The notes below the pieces were generated by a model. That model saw only the letters and a program-made list of their open reading frames with translations, was not told the DNA's origin and made no database searches. This document shows positions 1-6,422 of a stretch of DNA of 7,648 nucleotides, piece by piece. Position numbers and translations under genes: made by a program. Within the stretch, counting starts at the first letter, position 1; every line of letters starts with the position of its first letter. Origin of the DNA: Flavobacteriales bacterium (GTDB lineage Bacteria > Bacteroidota > Bacteroidia > Flavobacteriales > BACL11); NCBI GenBank assembly GCA_002710495.1, contig PAKE01000003.1, forward strand, positions 12,428-20,075, in the 5' to 3' direction.

Positions 1-300
1 CCATTCCATTCCAAGAGGAGTTAAATGAATAACTGTTTTCCTTTTATCTTTTGGGTGAGGCCTTCTTTCGATAACTGCACTTTCCTCAAGTTTATTTAAT
101 GATCTAGATAATGAGGTAGCTTCCATTCCCATGTTTGGACCAAGTTGTGTTGAAGGAGTTCCTTCCATTATATCAATATTCAGGATAATCATCCCAAGAG
201 CCATACTTGCCATATATTCATTGGCAGTTCGGTTATATAATTTAGTAATATTGTACCAAGTTTTTCTGATATTATAATCTATTGTATCTTCTGGTTCCAT
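1..300 (-). CDS. MarR-family winged-helix transcriptional regulator, C-terminus cut by window edge
   Basis: The minus strand reads open from an ATG at 300-298 to the left edge, giving 100 residues with no stop. The protein begins MEPEDTIDYNIRKTWYNI and shows a dimerisation-helix region (about 5-45), a helix-turn-helix (about 48-73, with STQLGPNMGMEATSLSRSLN) and a beta wing (about 79-94, with RRPHPKDKRKTVIHLT), the standard MarR order. MarR proteins have about 140-170 residues, so 40-70 are missing. I recall close Bacteroidota relatives next to fatty-acid beta-oxidation genes; here the gene diverges from an acyl-CoA ligase, which fits a repressor released by fatty acids or acyl-CoA. The ligand is inference. 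A perfect inverted repeat lies 32 bases upstream of the start, where an autoregulatory operator would be expected. The start is preferred because it is followed directly by the typical N-terminal helix; no Shine-Dalgarno is present, as is usual in this phylum. Confidence 0.9.
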   Translation of the reverse strand, partial: MEPEDTIDYNIRKTWYNITKLYNRTANEYMASMALGMIILNIDIMEGTPSTQLGPNMGMEATSLSRSLNKLEESAVIERRPHPKDKRKTVIHLTPLGMEW

Positions 301-320
301 AATTTTTATTTTACTTGCTA

Positions 321-328
321 CGAAAATA
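321..328 (-). promoter_or_regulatory. Possible -7 element for the MarR gene
   Basis: On the minus strand this reads TATTTTCG, one mismatch from the Bacteroidota -7 consensus TAnnTTTG, ending 20 bases before the regulator start codon. If used, the -33 region would fall inside the inverted repeat at 332-359, so a bound dimer would block polymerase and give autorepression. No TTG-type -33 element is visible, so the call is weak. Confidence 0.3.
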
Positions 329-331
329 ATA

Positions 332-359
332 AAAAATACTATGCACGCATAGTATTTTT
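332..359. promoter_or_regulatory. Perfect 13-bp inverted repeat, probable MarR operator
   Basis: Two 13-bp arms (332-344 and 347-359) are exact reverse complements around a 2-base centre; the core reads TATGC-AC-GCATA and the flanks extend as ACT/AGT and then A/T runs. It lies between the divergent MarR-type regulator and the acyl-CoA ligase. MarR dimers are known to bind such near-palindromes of about 16-20 bp in divergent promoters, so an operator is the natural reading. It sits 32 bases upstream of the regulator start and 70 bases upstream of the ligase start. An intrinsic terminator is unlikely, because it lies in a divergent promoter region with no gene reading into it. Confidence 0.75.
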
Positions 360-395
360 AAAAATATTATACTCTCATAATAAAAGAATAAAAAA

Positions 396-423
396 TTGTT
401 TATTTTTATCAAAAATAAATTTA
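396..423 (+). promoter_or_regulatory. Possible promoter for the acyl-CoA ligase gene
   Basis: A TTG at 396-398 is followed after 17 bases by TAAATTTA (416-423), one base from the Bacteroidota -7 consensus TAnnTTTG. It would place transcription initiation almost on the ligase ATG at 430, giving a leaderless or near-leaderless message. An alternative -7, TATTTTTA at 401-408, also has one mismatch but no TTG partner. AT-rich sequence produces such matches by chance, so this is tentative. Confidence 0.25.
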
Positions 424-429
424 GAAAAC

Positions 430-2076
430 ATGAAATATTTATCACCTTTGGAAATGATGTATAAGTGGGAAGAAGAAAAAGGAAATGAGGTTTTTCTTTC
501 TCAGCCGATAAACTCTATTTGGCATGATTGGACTTGGGAAGAGGTAATGTTAGAAGTAAGGAAAATGGCCGCTTATATAAAAAGTTTAAATTTAGAGAAG
601 AAAAGCAAGATTGCTATTTTATCAAAGAACTGTGCACATTGGATAATGAGTGATTTAGCAATTATGATGAGTGGTCATATTTCAGTTCCTTTATATCCGA
701 ATTTAAGTGCCAAAATTCTAAATAAAATTCTGATTCATAGTGAAACAAAATTGATGTTTGTTGGGAAATTAGATGATTTTGAAAAAATGAAAAGTGGAAT
801 TCCTTCAGATGTAAATTGTGTTACTTATCCATTTTATTCTCAGAACTATCCTAAATGGAATGATTTAATAAGAGATGTTTTTCCATTGCAAGAGAATGTA
901 ATTAGAGATGATAATGAACTAGTTACAATTATTTATACTTCCGGAACAACCGGAGATCCGAAGGGAGTAATGCATAAATTTTATAATTTCTCTTTTGCTA
1001 CGACAAATGCGGTAAATGCACTTCCTTTAAAAGATGAGTCGTTCTTCTCGTATTTGCCACTTTCTCATATTGCTGAAAGATTATTAATTGAAATGGGTTC
1101 TATTTATTGTGGAGGAAAAGTTTCTTTTGCAGAAAGTTTAGATACTTTTGCTCAGAATTTATCTTATTCACAACCTTCAGTATTTTTAGGAGTTCCACGA
1201 ATTTGGACTAAATTTCAGCAAGGAATTCTAGCAAAACTACCTCAAAAAAAACTAAATATTCTATTAAGTATTCCAATTATTTCATCTTTAATTAAGAAAA
1301 AAATACAGAAAGGATTAGGACTTAGTAAAGCAAGAAATGTTTTTACTGGAGCAGCTCCAACTCCAGCAGCTCTTATCAGGTGGTTTGAAAGTTTGGGAAT
1401 TATTATTCAAGAAGCCTACGCTATGACTGAAAACACTTGTTACTCACATGTAAGTTTCAGAGAGAAAATAAAAATTGGTTCTGTTGGTCAGGCTCTTCCT
1501 TTGTGTGATGTAAAATTATCAGAGCAGAATGAGATTATGATAAAACATGATGCTTTGATGGATGGATACTATAAAGATGAAGAGAAAACAAATGACACTA
1601 TACAAAATGGATGGCTATATACTGGAGATGAAGGAGAAATTGACTCTGAAGGTTTCTTGAAAATTACCGGTAGAGTAAAAGATATTTTTAAAACATCTAA
1701 AGGAAAATATGTTGCTCCATCTCCTATAGAATTGAAATTATCTGCTAATAAAAACATTGAGCAAGTATGTATAGTTGGCACTGAAATTCCTCAGCCAATA
1801 GCTTTGGTTGTTCTTTCTGATAGAGGAAGAGAAAAAACAAAAGAAGATTTGATTTCTAGTTTAGAAAAAACTCTGGAAGTTGTAAATCCTAAATTAGAAA
1901 AACATGAGAAAATTCATAATATTATTGTTGTAAAAGAAGAGTGGACTATTGAAAATAATTTACTTACTCCTACTATGAAAATAAAACGTAATGCTATTGA
2001 GAAAATATATAGAATTAATTATGAGGAGTGGTATGATTCTTCAAAAAGGATAGTTTTTTTTCGAAATAACTTATAA
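430..2076 (+). CDS. AMP-forming acyl-CoA synthetase (long-chain-type fatty acid-CoA ligase)
   Basis: A 548-residue adenylate-forming enzyme expected to activate a carboxylic acid, probably a fatty acid, to acyl-CoA via acyl-AMP, using ATP and CoA in the cytoplasm. Core motifs are present in order: P-loop YTSGTTGDPKG (170-179), YLPLSHIAER (208-217), GAAPTP (307-312), YAMTE (330-334), TGD (398-400), the hinge region GRVKDIFKTSKGKYVAP (414-430), and a C-terminal LTPTMKIKR whose K517 fits the catalytic lysine of the mobile domain. The subtype, with LSKNCAHWIMSDLAI near 64-78 and VGKLDD near 111-116, resembles from memory ligases also found in gammaproteobacteria, sometimes labelled AMP-binding acetyl-CoA synthetase; full length therefore seems normal. 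Chain length is not readable from sequence. Divergence from a MarR regulator supports a fatty-acid role. No signal peptide or membrane segment is obvious. Confidence 0.92.
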   Translation: MKYLSPLEMMYKWEEEKGNEVFLSQPINSIWHDWTWEEVMLEVRKMAAYIKSLNLEKKSKIAILSKNCAHWIMSDLAIMMSGHISVPLYPNLSAKILNKILIHSETKLMFVGKLDDFEKMKSGIPSDVNCVTYPFYSQNYPKWNDLIRDVFPLQENVIRDDNELVTIIYTSGTTGDPKGVMHKFYNFSFATTNAVNALPLKDESFFSYLPLSHIAERLLIEMGSIYCGGKVSFAESLDTFAQNLSYSQPSVFLGVPRIWTKFQQGILAKLPQKKLNILLSIPIISSLIKKKIQKGLGLSKARNVFTGAAPTPAALIRWFESLGIIIQEAYAMTENTCYSHVSFREKIKIGSVGQALPLCDVKLSEQNEIMIKHDALMDGYYKDEEKTNDTIQNGWLYTGDEGEIDSEGFLKITGRVKDIFKTSKGKYVAPSPIELKLSANKNIEQVCIVGTEIPQPIALVVLSDRGREKTKEDLISSLEKTLEVVNPKLEKHEKIHNIIVVKEEWTIENNLLTPTMKIKRNAIEKIYRINYEEWYDSSKRIVFFRNNL

Positions 2077-2114
2077 CTTAAAAAATTAATTAGTTTTACA
2101 ACTTAAATAAAATT

Positions 2115-2936
2115 ATGGAAGACAACTCAATAAAAAACAAACTATATCATATTATTTTTGAAGCAGAAACACCTACTGGAAAGTTCTTTGATGTTGTTCT
2201 TTTAATAACTATTTCTTTATCAGTTATATGTATTGTCTTAGAAAGTGTTGCTAATATTAAAATACAATATGGTGATATATTAGAAAAACTTGAATGGTTC
2301 TTTACTATTTTATTTACTATTGAATACTTTATGAGAGTTTATATTGTAAAGAAACCATTAAAATATATCTTTTCCTTTATGGGATTAGTAGATCTTTTAG
2401 CTATTATCCCAACATATTTAATGTTTATTGCTGACCTTCATCATTTAACTATTATTAGATCGATTAGATTAATTAGAATATTCCGAATTTTTCATTTATC
2501 TTCATATGTAAGAGGAGGTCAAACAATGCTGATCGCATTACGTAGATCTCTTCCAAAAATTATTGTATTTCTTATGTCAATTGTTTTATTGGTAATTGTT
2601 TTAGGTACACTAATGTATATTATTGAAGGTCCAATGGGAGAAAATAATCCTGGTTTTGAAGATATTCCTAATTCAATGTACTGGGCAATCGTTACTCTAA
2701 CTACAGTTGGATATGGAAGTGCTGTTCCCATAACTGCTTTGGGTAAATTTCTTGCGTCAATTATTATGATACTCGGTTATGGTATAATTGCTGTTCCTAC
2801 TGGAATTGTCTCAGCTGCTATATTTAATGATAGAATTAACCCTAATACTTTTAGATGCGAATCTTGTCTTTCGGAAGGGCATAATCAGCTTGCAAAATTT
2901 TGCAAAGATTGTGGAGAAGAGTTATTCTTAGATTAA
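2115..2936 (+). CDS. Voltage-gated-type potassium channel subunit with C-terminal zinc ribbon
   Basis: A 273-residue inner-membrane protein with the six-helix plan of Kv-type channels: S1 about 24-43, S2 about 58-78, S3 about 84-105, S4 about 111-130 with arginines at 115, 118, 121 and 124 spaced every third residue, S5 about 148-170, pore helix about 186-197 and S6 about 208-237. The selectivity filter TLTTVGYGS (194-202) is the canonical K+ signature, so a homotetrameric K+ pore is expected. The C-terminus carries two CxxC pairs (C248/C251 and C263/C266, 11 residues apart), a short zinc-ribbon-like element on the cytoplasmic side. It starts 38 bases after the acyl-CoA ligase on the same strand and may be co-transcribed, though no functional link is evident. 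The physiological role (membrane potential, osmotic balance) is inference from the family. No large cyclic-nucleotide or RCK domain is present. Confidence 0.93.
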   Translation: MEDNSIKNKLYHIIFEAETPTGKFFDVVLLITISLSVICIVLESVANIKIQYGDILEKLEWFFTILFTIEYFMRVYIVKKPLKYIFSFMGLVDLLAIIPTYLMFIADLHHLTIIRSIRLIRIFRIFHLSSYVRGGQTMLIALRRSLPKIIVFLMSIVLLVIVLGTLMYIIEGPMGENNPGFEDIPNSMYWAIVTLTTVGYGSAVPITALGKFLASIIMILGYGIIAVPTGIVSAAIFNDRINPNTFRCESCLSEGHNQLAKFCKDCGEELFLD

Positions 2937-2940
2937 AAGG

Positions 2941-2963
2941 ATTATCTTTCTAGTTTAGATAAT
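2941..2963. terminator. Weak stem-loop at the convergent gene ends
   Basis: A 7-bp inverted repeat (ATTATCT at 2941-2947 and AGATAAT at 2957-2963, 9-base loop) lies at the tail-to-tail junction of the channel and peptidase genes and overlaps the last codons of the peptidase. On the minus strand it is followed by CCTTTT, a short T run. It could act as a small bidirectional terminator, but the stem is AT-rich and the T tract poor. Confidence 0.3.
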
Positions 2964-4666
2964 TGATCTTTGATAAATTCAGCAAGTTCTTTTACATATT
3001 CAACAGAGAAGTCAAATTTTATGCCTGCTGTTTCATATATTTCTGAAATTGATTTAGTATAACCTAGTTTCAGAGCCTGCATGTAGTTGTCTAAAGCATC
3101 TTCTCCTTTCAAAATATATTCCCTCCACATAGCAATAGCTCCAAGTTGAGCCATTCCGTATTCAATATAGTAAAATGGCACTTCATATAAGTGTAATTGT
3201 TTTTGCCATTGATTAACTAACGATTCTTCTTGTCCTGACCAATCAATTATTTGGTTCCCAAGCTGTGATGAAATTTCTAACCATTGTTTTCTTCTTTCTT
3301 CTGCAGTATGATCAGTAGTGTAAATCCAATGCTGGAATTTATCAATAGCGGCTATCCAAGGTAGTCCTTCTAGTACTTTTTCTAATTGCTCTTGTTTTGC
3401 TCTTTTTAACTCTTCTTTATTGTCATAAAAAATATCCCAATTTTTCATGCTTAAAAGTTCCATACTCATTGAGGCAAGTTCGGCAACTTCTGAAGGAGTA
3501 GATTTAAATTCTGTAAGTTTTAGATCTCTACTTAGGAATGAATGAACAGCATGACCACCTTCATGAACCATTGTTACAACATCTCGTTGCGATCCAACTG
3601 CATTCATGTAAATAAATGGAACTCCAATTTCGTAGAGTGGATACATAAAGCCACCTGGAGCTTTTCCATCTTTAGATTCCAAATCTAAATATTCCATTTC
3701 TTTCATAGTAGCTAAACATTCTCCAAAATAAGGTCTTAATTTTCTAAAACATTCAATTGTTCTATCTGTTAAAACATCTCCTCCATTAAATGGTTTAAGT
3801 GCATCATTTCCATCTACATCAACCGATGTATCCCAAGCTTTGTAGTTTGAGAAGCCTAATTTGTCTTTTCTTTCCTTCTCAAAAGAAGTTACAATAGGGA
3901 CAATTTCTTCTTGTATTGCATCATGAAAACTATAACAATCTGTTGCTGTGTAGTCAAACCTTCCTAATGCAGAGAACATATAATCTCTGTAGTTCTCAAA
4001 TCCTGCATTTCTTGCAATTTGCTGTCTTAAAGAAATTAATTCATCATATAATGTATCTAATATATCTCTATCTTCTAATCTTCTTTCAGATATCTTGTTG
4101 AAAATTTTCTCTCTTTTTTTTCGGTTTGTATCTTTTAAAAGCTGAGATGCTTTTTGCATGGTAAGTTTTTTGCCATCAACTTCAATACTCATTTTTGCAG
4201 AGATTGATCCGTACTCTTGCTGCTTAGCTTCCATCTTTGTAAAAAGAGGAATGTTTTCTTCTCTGAAAATCTCAATGGATTTTTTTACTCCTCTTAAATA
4301 GATTTTATATTTATCGGTATCTAATTCATTTAGGAATTTATTTTCTACTAACTTTATGTTTAATCTGTGAGAATATGGAGCCATTTTTGGAGAAATTTCT
4401 TTGATCCAAAAGTGAAATCTTTCGGATAAATCTTTATCTGTTGTGTCTATATTCATTTTGATGTATCTCCACGCCATGTCTTCCTCGAGAACTGCTTCTA
4501 GTTCAGATCTGTCTAACATCCATTTTTCTAGTTCTAAAACACTTTCTATTTTTCTATTTACTAAATCTGAAAATAGAGGTTCAATTTTTTTCCATGAGTC
4601 AATTTCTAAAATTTCAGAAACAAATTCTCTAGAGGGTCTTTTAGGAATAGTTATTGTATTACTCAT
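2942..4666 (-). CDS. M3-family (oligoendopeptidase F-like) zinc metallopeptidase
   Basis: A 574-residue protein of the M3 peptidase family, which cleaves short peptides in the cytoplasm and is commonly linked to turnover of peptides left by larger proteases. The zinc site is intact: HEGGH with H368, E369 (catalytic) and H372, and a third ligand best assigned to E396 in PSEVAELASMSME, because E403 follows seven residues later as in PepF and thimet oligopeptidase. The downstream substrate-site segment YEVPFYYIEYGMAQLG (about 494-509) with its tyrosines is also present. The long helical N-terminal half (about 1-200) that covers the active-site channel matches family architecture, and full length is usual. 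There is no signal peptide. The ATG lies inside the 3' end of the upstream DUF5606 gene (8-base overlap, ATGAGTAA), implying co-transcription and probably translational coupling. Exact substrates cannot be told. Confidence 0.93.
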   Translation of the reverse strand: MSNTITIPKRPSREFVSEILEIDSWKKIEPLFSDLVNRKIESVLELEKWMLDRSELEAVLEEDMAWRYIKMNIDTTDKDLSERFHFWIKEISPKMAPYSHRLNIKLVENKFLNELDTDKYKIYLRGVKKSIEIFREENIPLFTKMEAKQQEYGSISAKMSIEVDGKKLTMQKASQLLKDTNRKKREKIFNKISERRLEDRDILDTLYDELISLRQQIARNAGFENYRDYMFSALGRFDYTATDCYSFHDAIQEEIVPIVTSFEKERKDKLGFSNYKAWDTSVDVDGNDALKPFNGGDVLTDRTIECFRKLRPYFGECLATMKEMEYLDLESKDGKAPGGFMYPLYEIGVPFIYMNAVGSQRDVVTMVHEGGHAVHSFLSRDLKLTEFKSTPSEVAELASMSMELLSMKNWDIFYDNKEELKRAKQEQLEKVLEGLPWIAAIDKFQHWIYTTDHTAEERRKQWLEISSQLGNQIIDWSGQEESLVNQWQKQLHLYEVPFYYIEYGMAQLGAIAMWREYILKGEDALDNYMQALKLGYTKSISEIYETAGIKFDFSVEYVKELAEFIKDQLSKLER

Positions 4667-5087
4667 CTTCTTTTTTTGTTTTATTTTTTTTCTTTTCTTC
4701 TTTTTTCAGTTTTACTAATCCAAAAGAATGAAGTGCATTGTACCATTGAAAAACTTTTTTTATATCTGATATATAGACTCTGTCTTCATCATAATCTTCT
4801 ATAATCTCTCTGAAATAATTTTCTAATTCTGTTTTAGATGATTTATGTGAGATACAAACTTTACAGTCTTCTTTCTTCGCAATATTTGTAAAAACATCTA
4901 CTAGAGGAATAGTGTCTTTATAAGTGTAAATTCCAATTTCTTCTAAAGAATTTGCTGACGTGTGTGAGTAAACAGGCATTCTCTTACCGTCGCTTAATGA
5001 TTCTACAATTACAGAGTTTTTACCTTGTGATACAATTTTGTGTAATCCTGATTTCCCAGAGACATTAATTATTCCTTCTATATTCAT
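4659..5087 (-). CDS. DUF5606 domain protein (Bacteroidota-specific, unknown function)
   Basis: A 142-residue soluble protein recognised from its N-terminal pattern: IINVSGKSGLHKIVSQGKN (about 6-24), VIVESLSDGKRMPVYSH (about 26-42) and SLEEIGIYT (about 47-55), which matches what I remember of DUF5606 proteins, small and apparently confined to Bacteroidota. A second conserved segment, EDRVYISDIKKVFQWYN (about 100-116), fits the C-terminal helical domain usually found with it. The last 20 or so residues are a lysine/glutamate tail (KLKKEEKKKNKTKKEDE), encoded by an A-rich tract and probably disordered. Function is unknown; the N-terminal part looks like a small beta-rich fold. It is first in a leftward pair, overlapping the M3 peptidase start by 8 bases. 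A good Bacteroidota -7 element (TAAATTTG) lies 20 bases upstream of the ATG, which supports this start. Confidence 0.88.
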   Translation of the reverse strand: MNIEGIINVSGKSGLHKIVSQGKNSVIVESLSDGKRMPVYSHTSANSLEEIGIYTYKDTIPLVDVFTNIAKKEDCKVCISHKSSKTELENYFREIIEDYDEDRVYISDIKKVFQWYNALHSFGLVKLKKEEKKKNKTKKEDE

Positions 5088-5107
5088 TTATAAGGTTTTT
5101 AGGGTGG

Positions 5108-5115
5108 CAAATTTA
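5108..5115 (-). promoter_or_regulatory. Bacteroidota-type -7 promoter element for the DUF5606-peptidase unit
   Basis: The minus strand reads TAAATTTG, an exact match to the Bacteroidota sigma-factor -7 consensus TAnnTTTG, ending 20 bases before the DUF5606 start codon; the resulting 5' leader would be about 13-16 bases. No clear TTG -33 element is seen at the usual distance upstream, so it may be a one-element promoter or a chance match. Confidence 0.5.
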
Positions 5116-5164
5116 CATTTTTTATATAGAATGAGGACACTAATAATAATTGAAATAATTATTG

Positions 5165-5172
5165 TAATATTG
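5165..5172 (+). promoter_or_regulatory. Possible -7 element for the permease operon
   Basis: TAATATTG differs from TAnnTTTG by one base and ends 14 bases before the permease ATG at 5187. A TTG at 5150-5152 is only 12 bases upstream, too close for a normal -33 element. This is the best candidate in the 99-base divergent gap, but it is weak. Confidence 0.25.
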
Positions 5173-5186
5173 AAGTCATAAAATTT

Positions 5187-6422
5187 ATGTTTTTATCAAA
5201 ATTAAGAAATAAAAAAGAAGTAATATCCTGGTCGTTTTACGACTTTGCAAATCAGCCATTTTCTACTATAATTGTCACTTTTATTTACGGAGCTTTTTTT
5301 ACCTCTGTAATTGCTTCAGATGAAAAAACCGGAACGTTATTGTGGACTAATGGAATCGCGATCACAGCAATTATAGTATCTATTCTTTCCCCAATATTGG
5401 GAGCACTTGCAGATAAAGCAGGATACAGAAAGTTCTTTCTAATTTCTTTTACTTGGATTTGTGCTGTATTTTCCATTCTTCTTTATTTTCCACAGTCAGG
5501 AGATGTGTTTTTTGCACTTAGTTTATTTGTAATTGCAAATATAGCTTTTGAGTTGGGAACAGTTTTTTGCAATTCATATTTACAAGATTTAGCTGACGAA
5601 AAAAATAGTGGAAAGATTTCTGGTTTTTCATGGGGACTAGGTTTTGTAGGAGGATTACTAGCTCTTTTCCTTTCGTTTTCTTTATTTGAACTAGATTCAT
5701 CTGGAATTAGAGGAATTAATATTCTTGTTGGTGTTTGGTTCTTAATTTTTAGTATTCCAACATTTTTGTTTGTAAAAGATAGAAAAAAAGATAAACTAAC
5801 CAAAAAACATTTTTTAGATTCATTTGCTTCTATAAGAACAACTTTTAAAGAGGTTGTAAAATATAGAACTATTATGAAATTTTTAATTGCCCGTCTATTT
5901 TTTAATGATGGATTAATTACTATATTTTCATTAGGTGGAATTTACGCAATAGGTACTTTAGATTTCTCAATTCCTGAGGTGATGACATTAGGTATTGTTT
6001 TAAATATTTCAGCAGCAATTGGTTCTTTTATTTTTGGATATTTGGAAGATAAAATTGGTGTAAAAGAAGTTATCAATCTTTCTTTGGTAGTTTTAGTTTT
6101 CTCAACTTTACTTGCCTTTATTGCTCCTTATTTTATATTTCAAAAGGAGATTTTTTGGGTAGCTGGAGTGCTAATTGGTTTAATGGTTGGTCCTAATCAA
6201 TCATGTTCACGATCTTTAATGGCAAAATTGACTCCAAAAGAGAAAAAAAATGAATTTTTTGGTTTCTTTGCACTGACGGGAAAGGCAACTTCATTTTTAG
6301 GTCCGATTTTATTTGGAATAATTACATTTAATTTCTCACAACAAGTTGCTCTTTGGGTCGTTATATTTTTGTTTTTAATTGGTTTAATATTGTTTAACAA
6401 AATAAATTTTCAAGATGAATAA
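5187..6422 (+). CDS. MFS permease of the UMF1 / Atg22-like family
   Basis: A 411-residue, strongly hydrophobic inner-membrane protein with about 12 predicted transmembrane helices. The opening WSFYDFANQPFSTIIVTFIY (15-34) is the hallmark of the UMF1/Atg22-like branch of the major facilitator superfamily. MFS motif-A-like loops occur in both halves: GALADKAGYRK (72-82) and GYLEDKIGVKE (284-294), consistent with internal duplication. Other family-like segments are IARLFFNDG (234-242) and GPNQSCSRSLMAKLTPKEKK (335-354). Relatives include yeast Atg22, a vacuolar amino-acid effluxer, but bacterial members are mostly uncharacterised, so substrate and direction are unknown. It heads a rightward unit: its last 8 bases (ATGAATAA) contain the start of the YceI-family gene. 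The ATG at 5187 precedes the conserved first helix by the usual 14 or so residues. Confidence 0.9.
   Translation: MFLSKLRNKKEVISWSFYDFANQPFSTIIVTFIYGAFFTSVIASDEKTGTLLWTNGIAITAIIVSILSPILGALADKAGYRKFFLISFTWICAVFSILLYFPQSGDVFFALSLFVIANIAFELGTVFCNSYLQDLADEKNSGKISGFSWGLGFVGGLLALFLSFSLFELDSSGIRGINILVGVWFLIFSIPTFLFVKDRKKDKLTKKHFLDSFASIRTTFKEVVKYRTIMKFLIARLFFNDGLITIFSLGGIYAIGTLDFSIPEVMTLGIVLNISAAIGSFIFGYLEDKIGVKEVINLSLVVLVFSTLLAFIAPYFIFQKEIFWVAGVLIGLMVGPNQSCSRSLMAKLTPKEKKNEFFGFFALTGKATSFLGPILFGIITFNFSQQVALWVVIFLFLIGLILFNKINFQDE

Noticed and set aside
332..359. Inverted repeat read as a rho-independent terminator
   Set aside because: It lies between divergent start regions with no gene transcribed into it, and its symmetry and position suit a dimeric repressor site better.
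2075..2107. Direct repeat AACTTAAA flanking the ligase-channel gap
   Set aside because: Eight A/T-rich bases, one copy overlapping the ligase stop; no mobile-element remnant or other support.
4443..4718. Plus-strand open frame with a phenylalanine-rich end
   Set aside because: It lies antisense to the peptidase start and the lysine-rich DUF5606 tail; the F-rich end is simply the complement of the A-tract, and both minus-strand genes have strong family matches.
5145..5163. 7-bp inverted repeat AATAATT/AATTATT in the divergent gap before the permease
   Set aside because: Composed only of A/T in an A/T-rich gap, so expected by chance; no regulator gene lies next to it.
5483..5803. Minus-strand open frame of about 106 codons inside the permease gene
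   Set aside because: No recognisable domain and fully antisense to a well-supported membrane protein; low GC and few stops in that frame explain its length.
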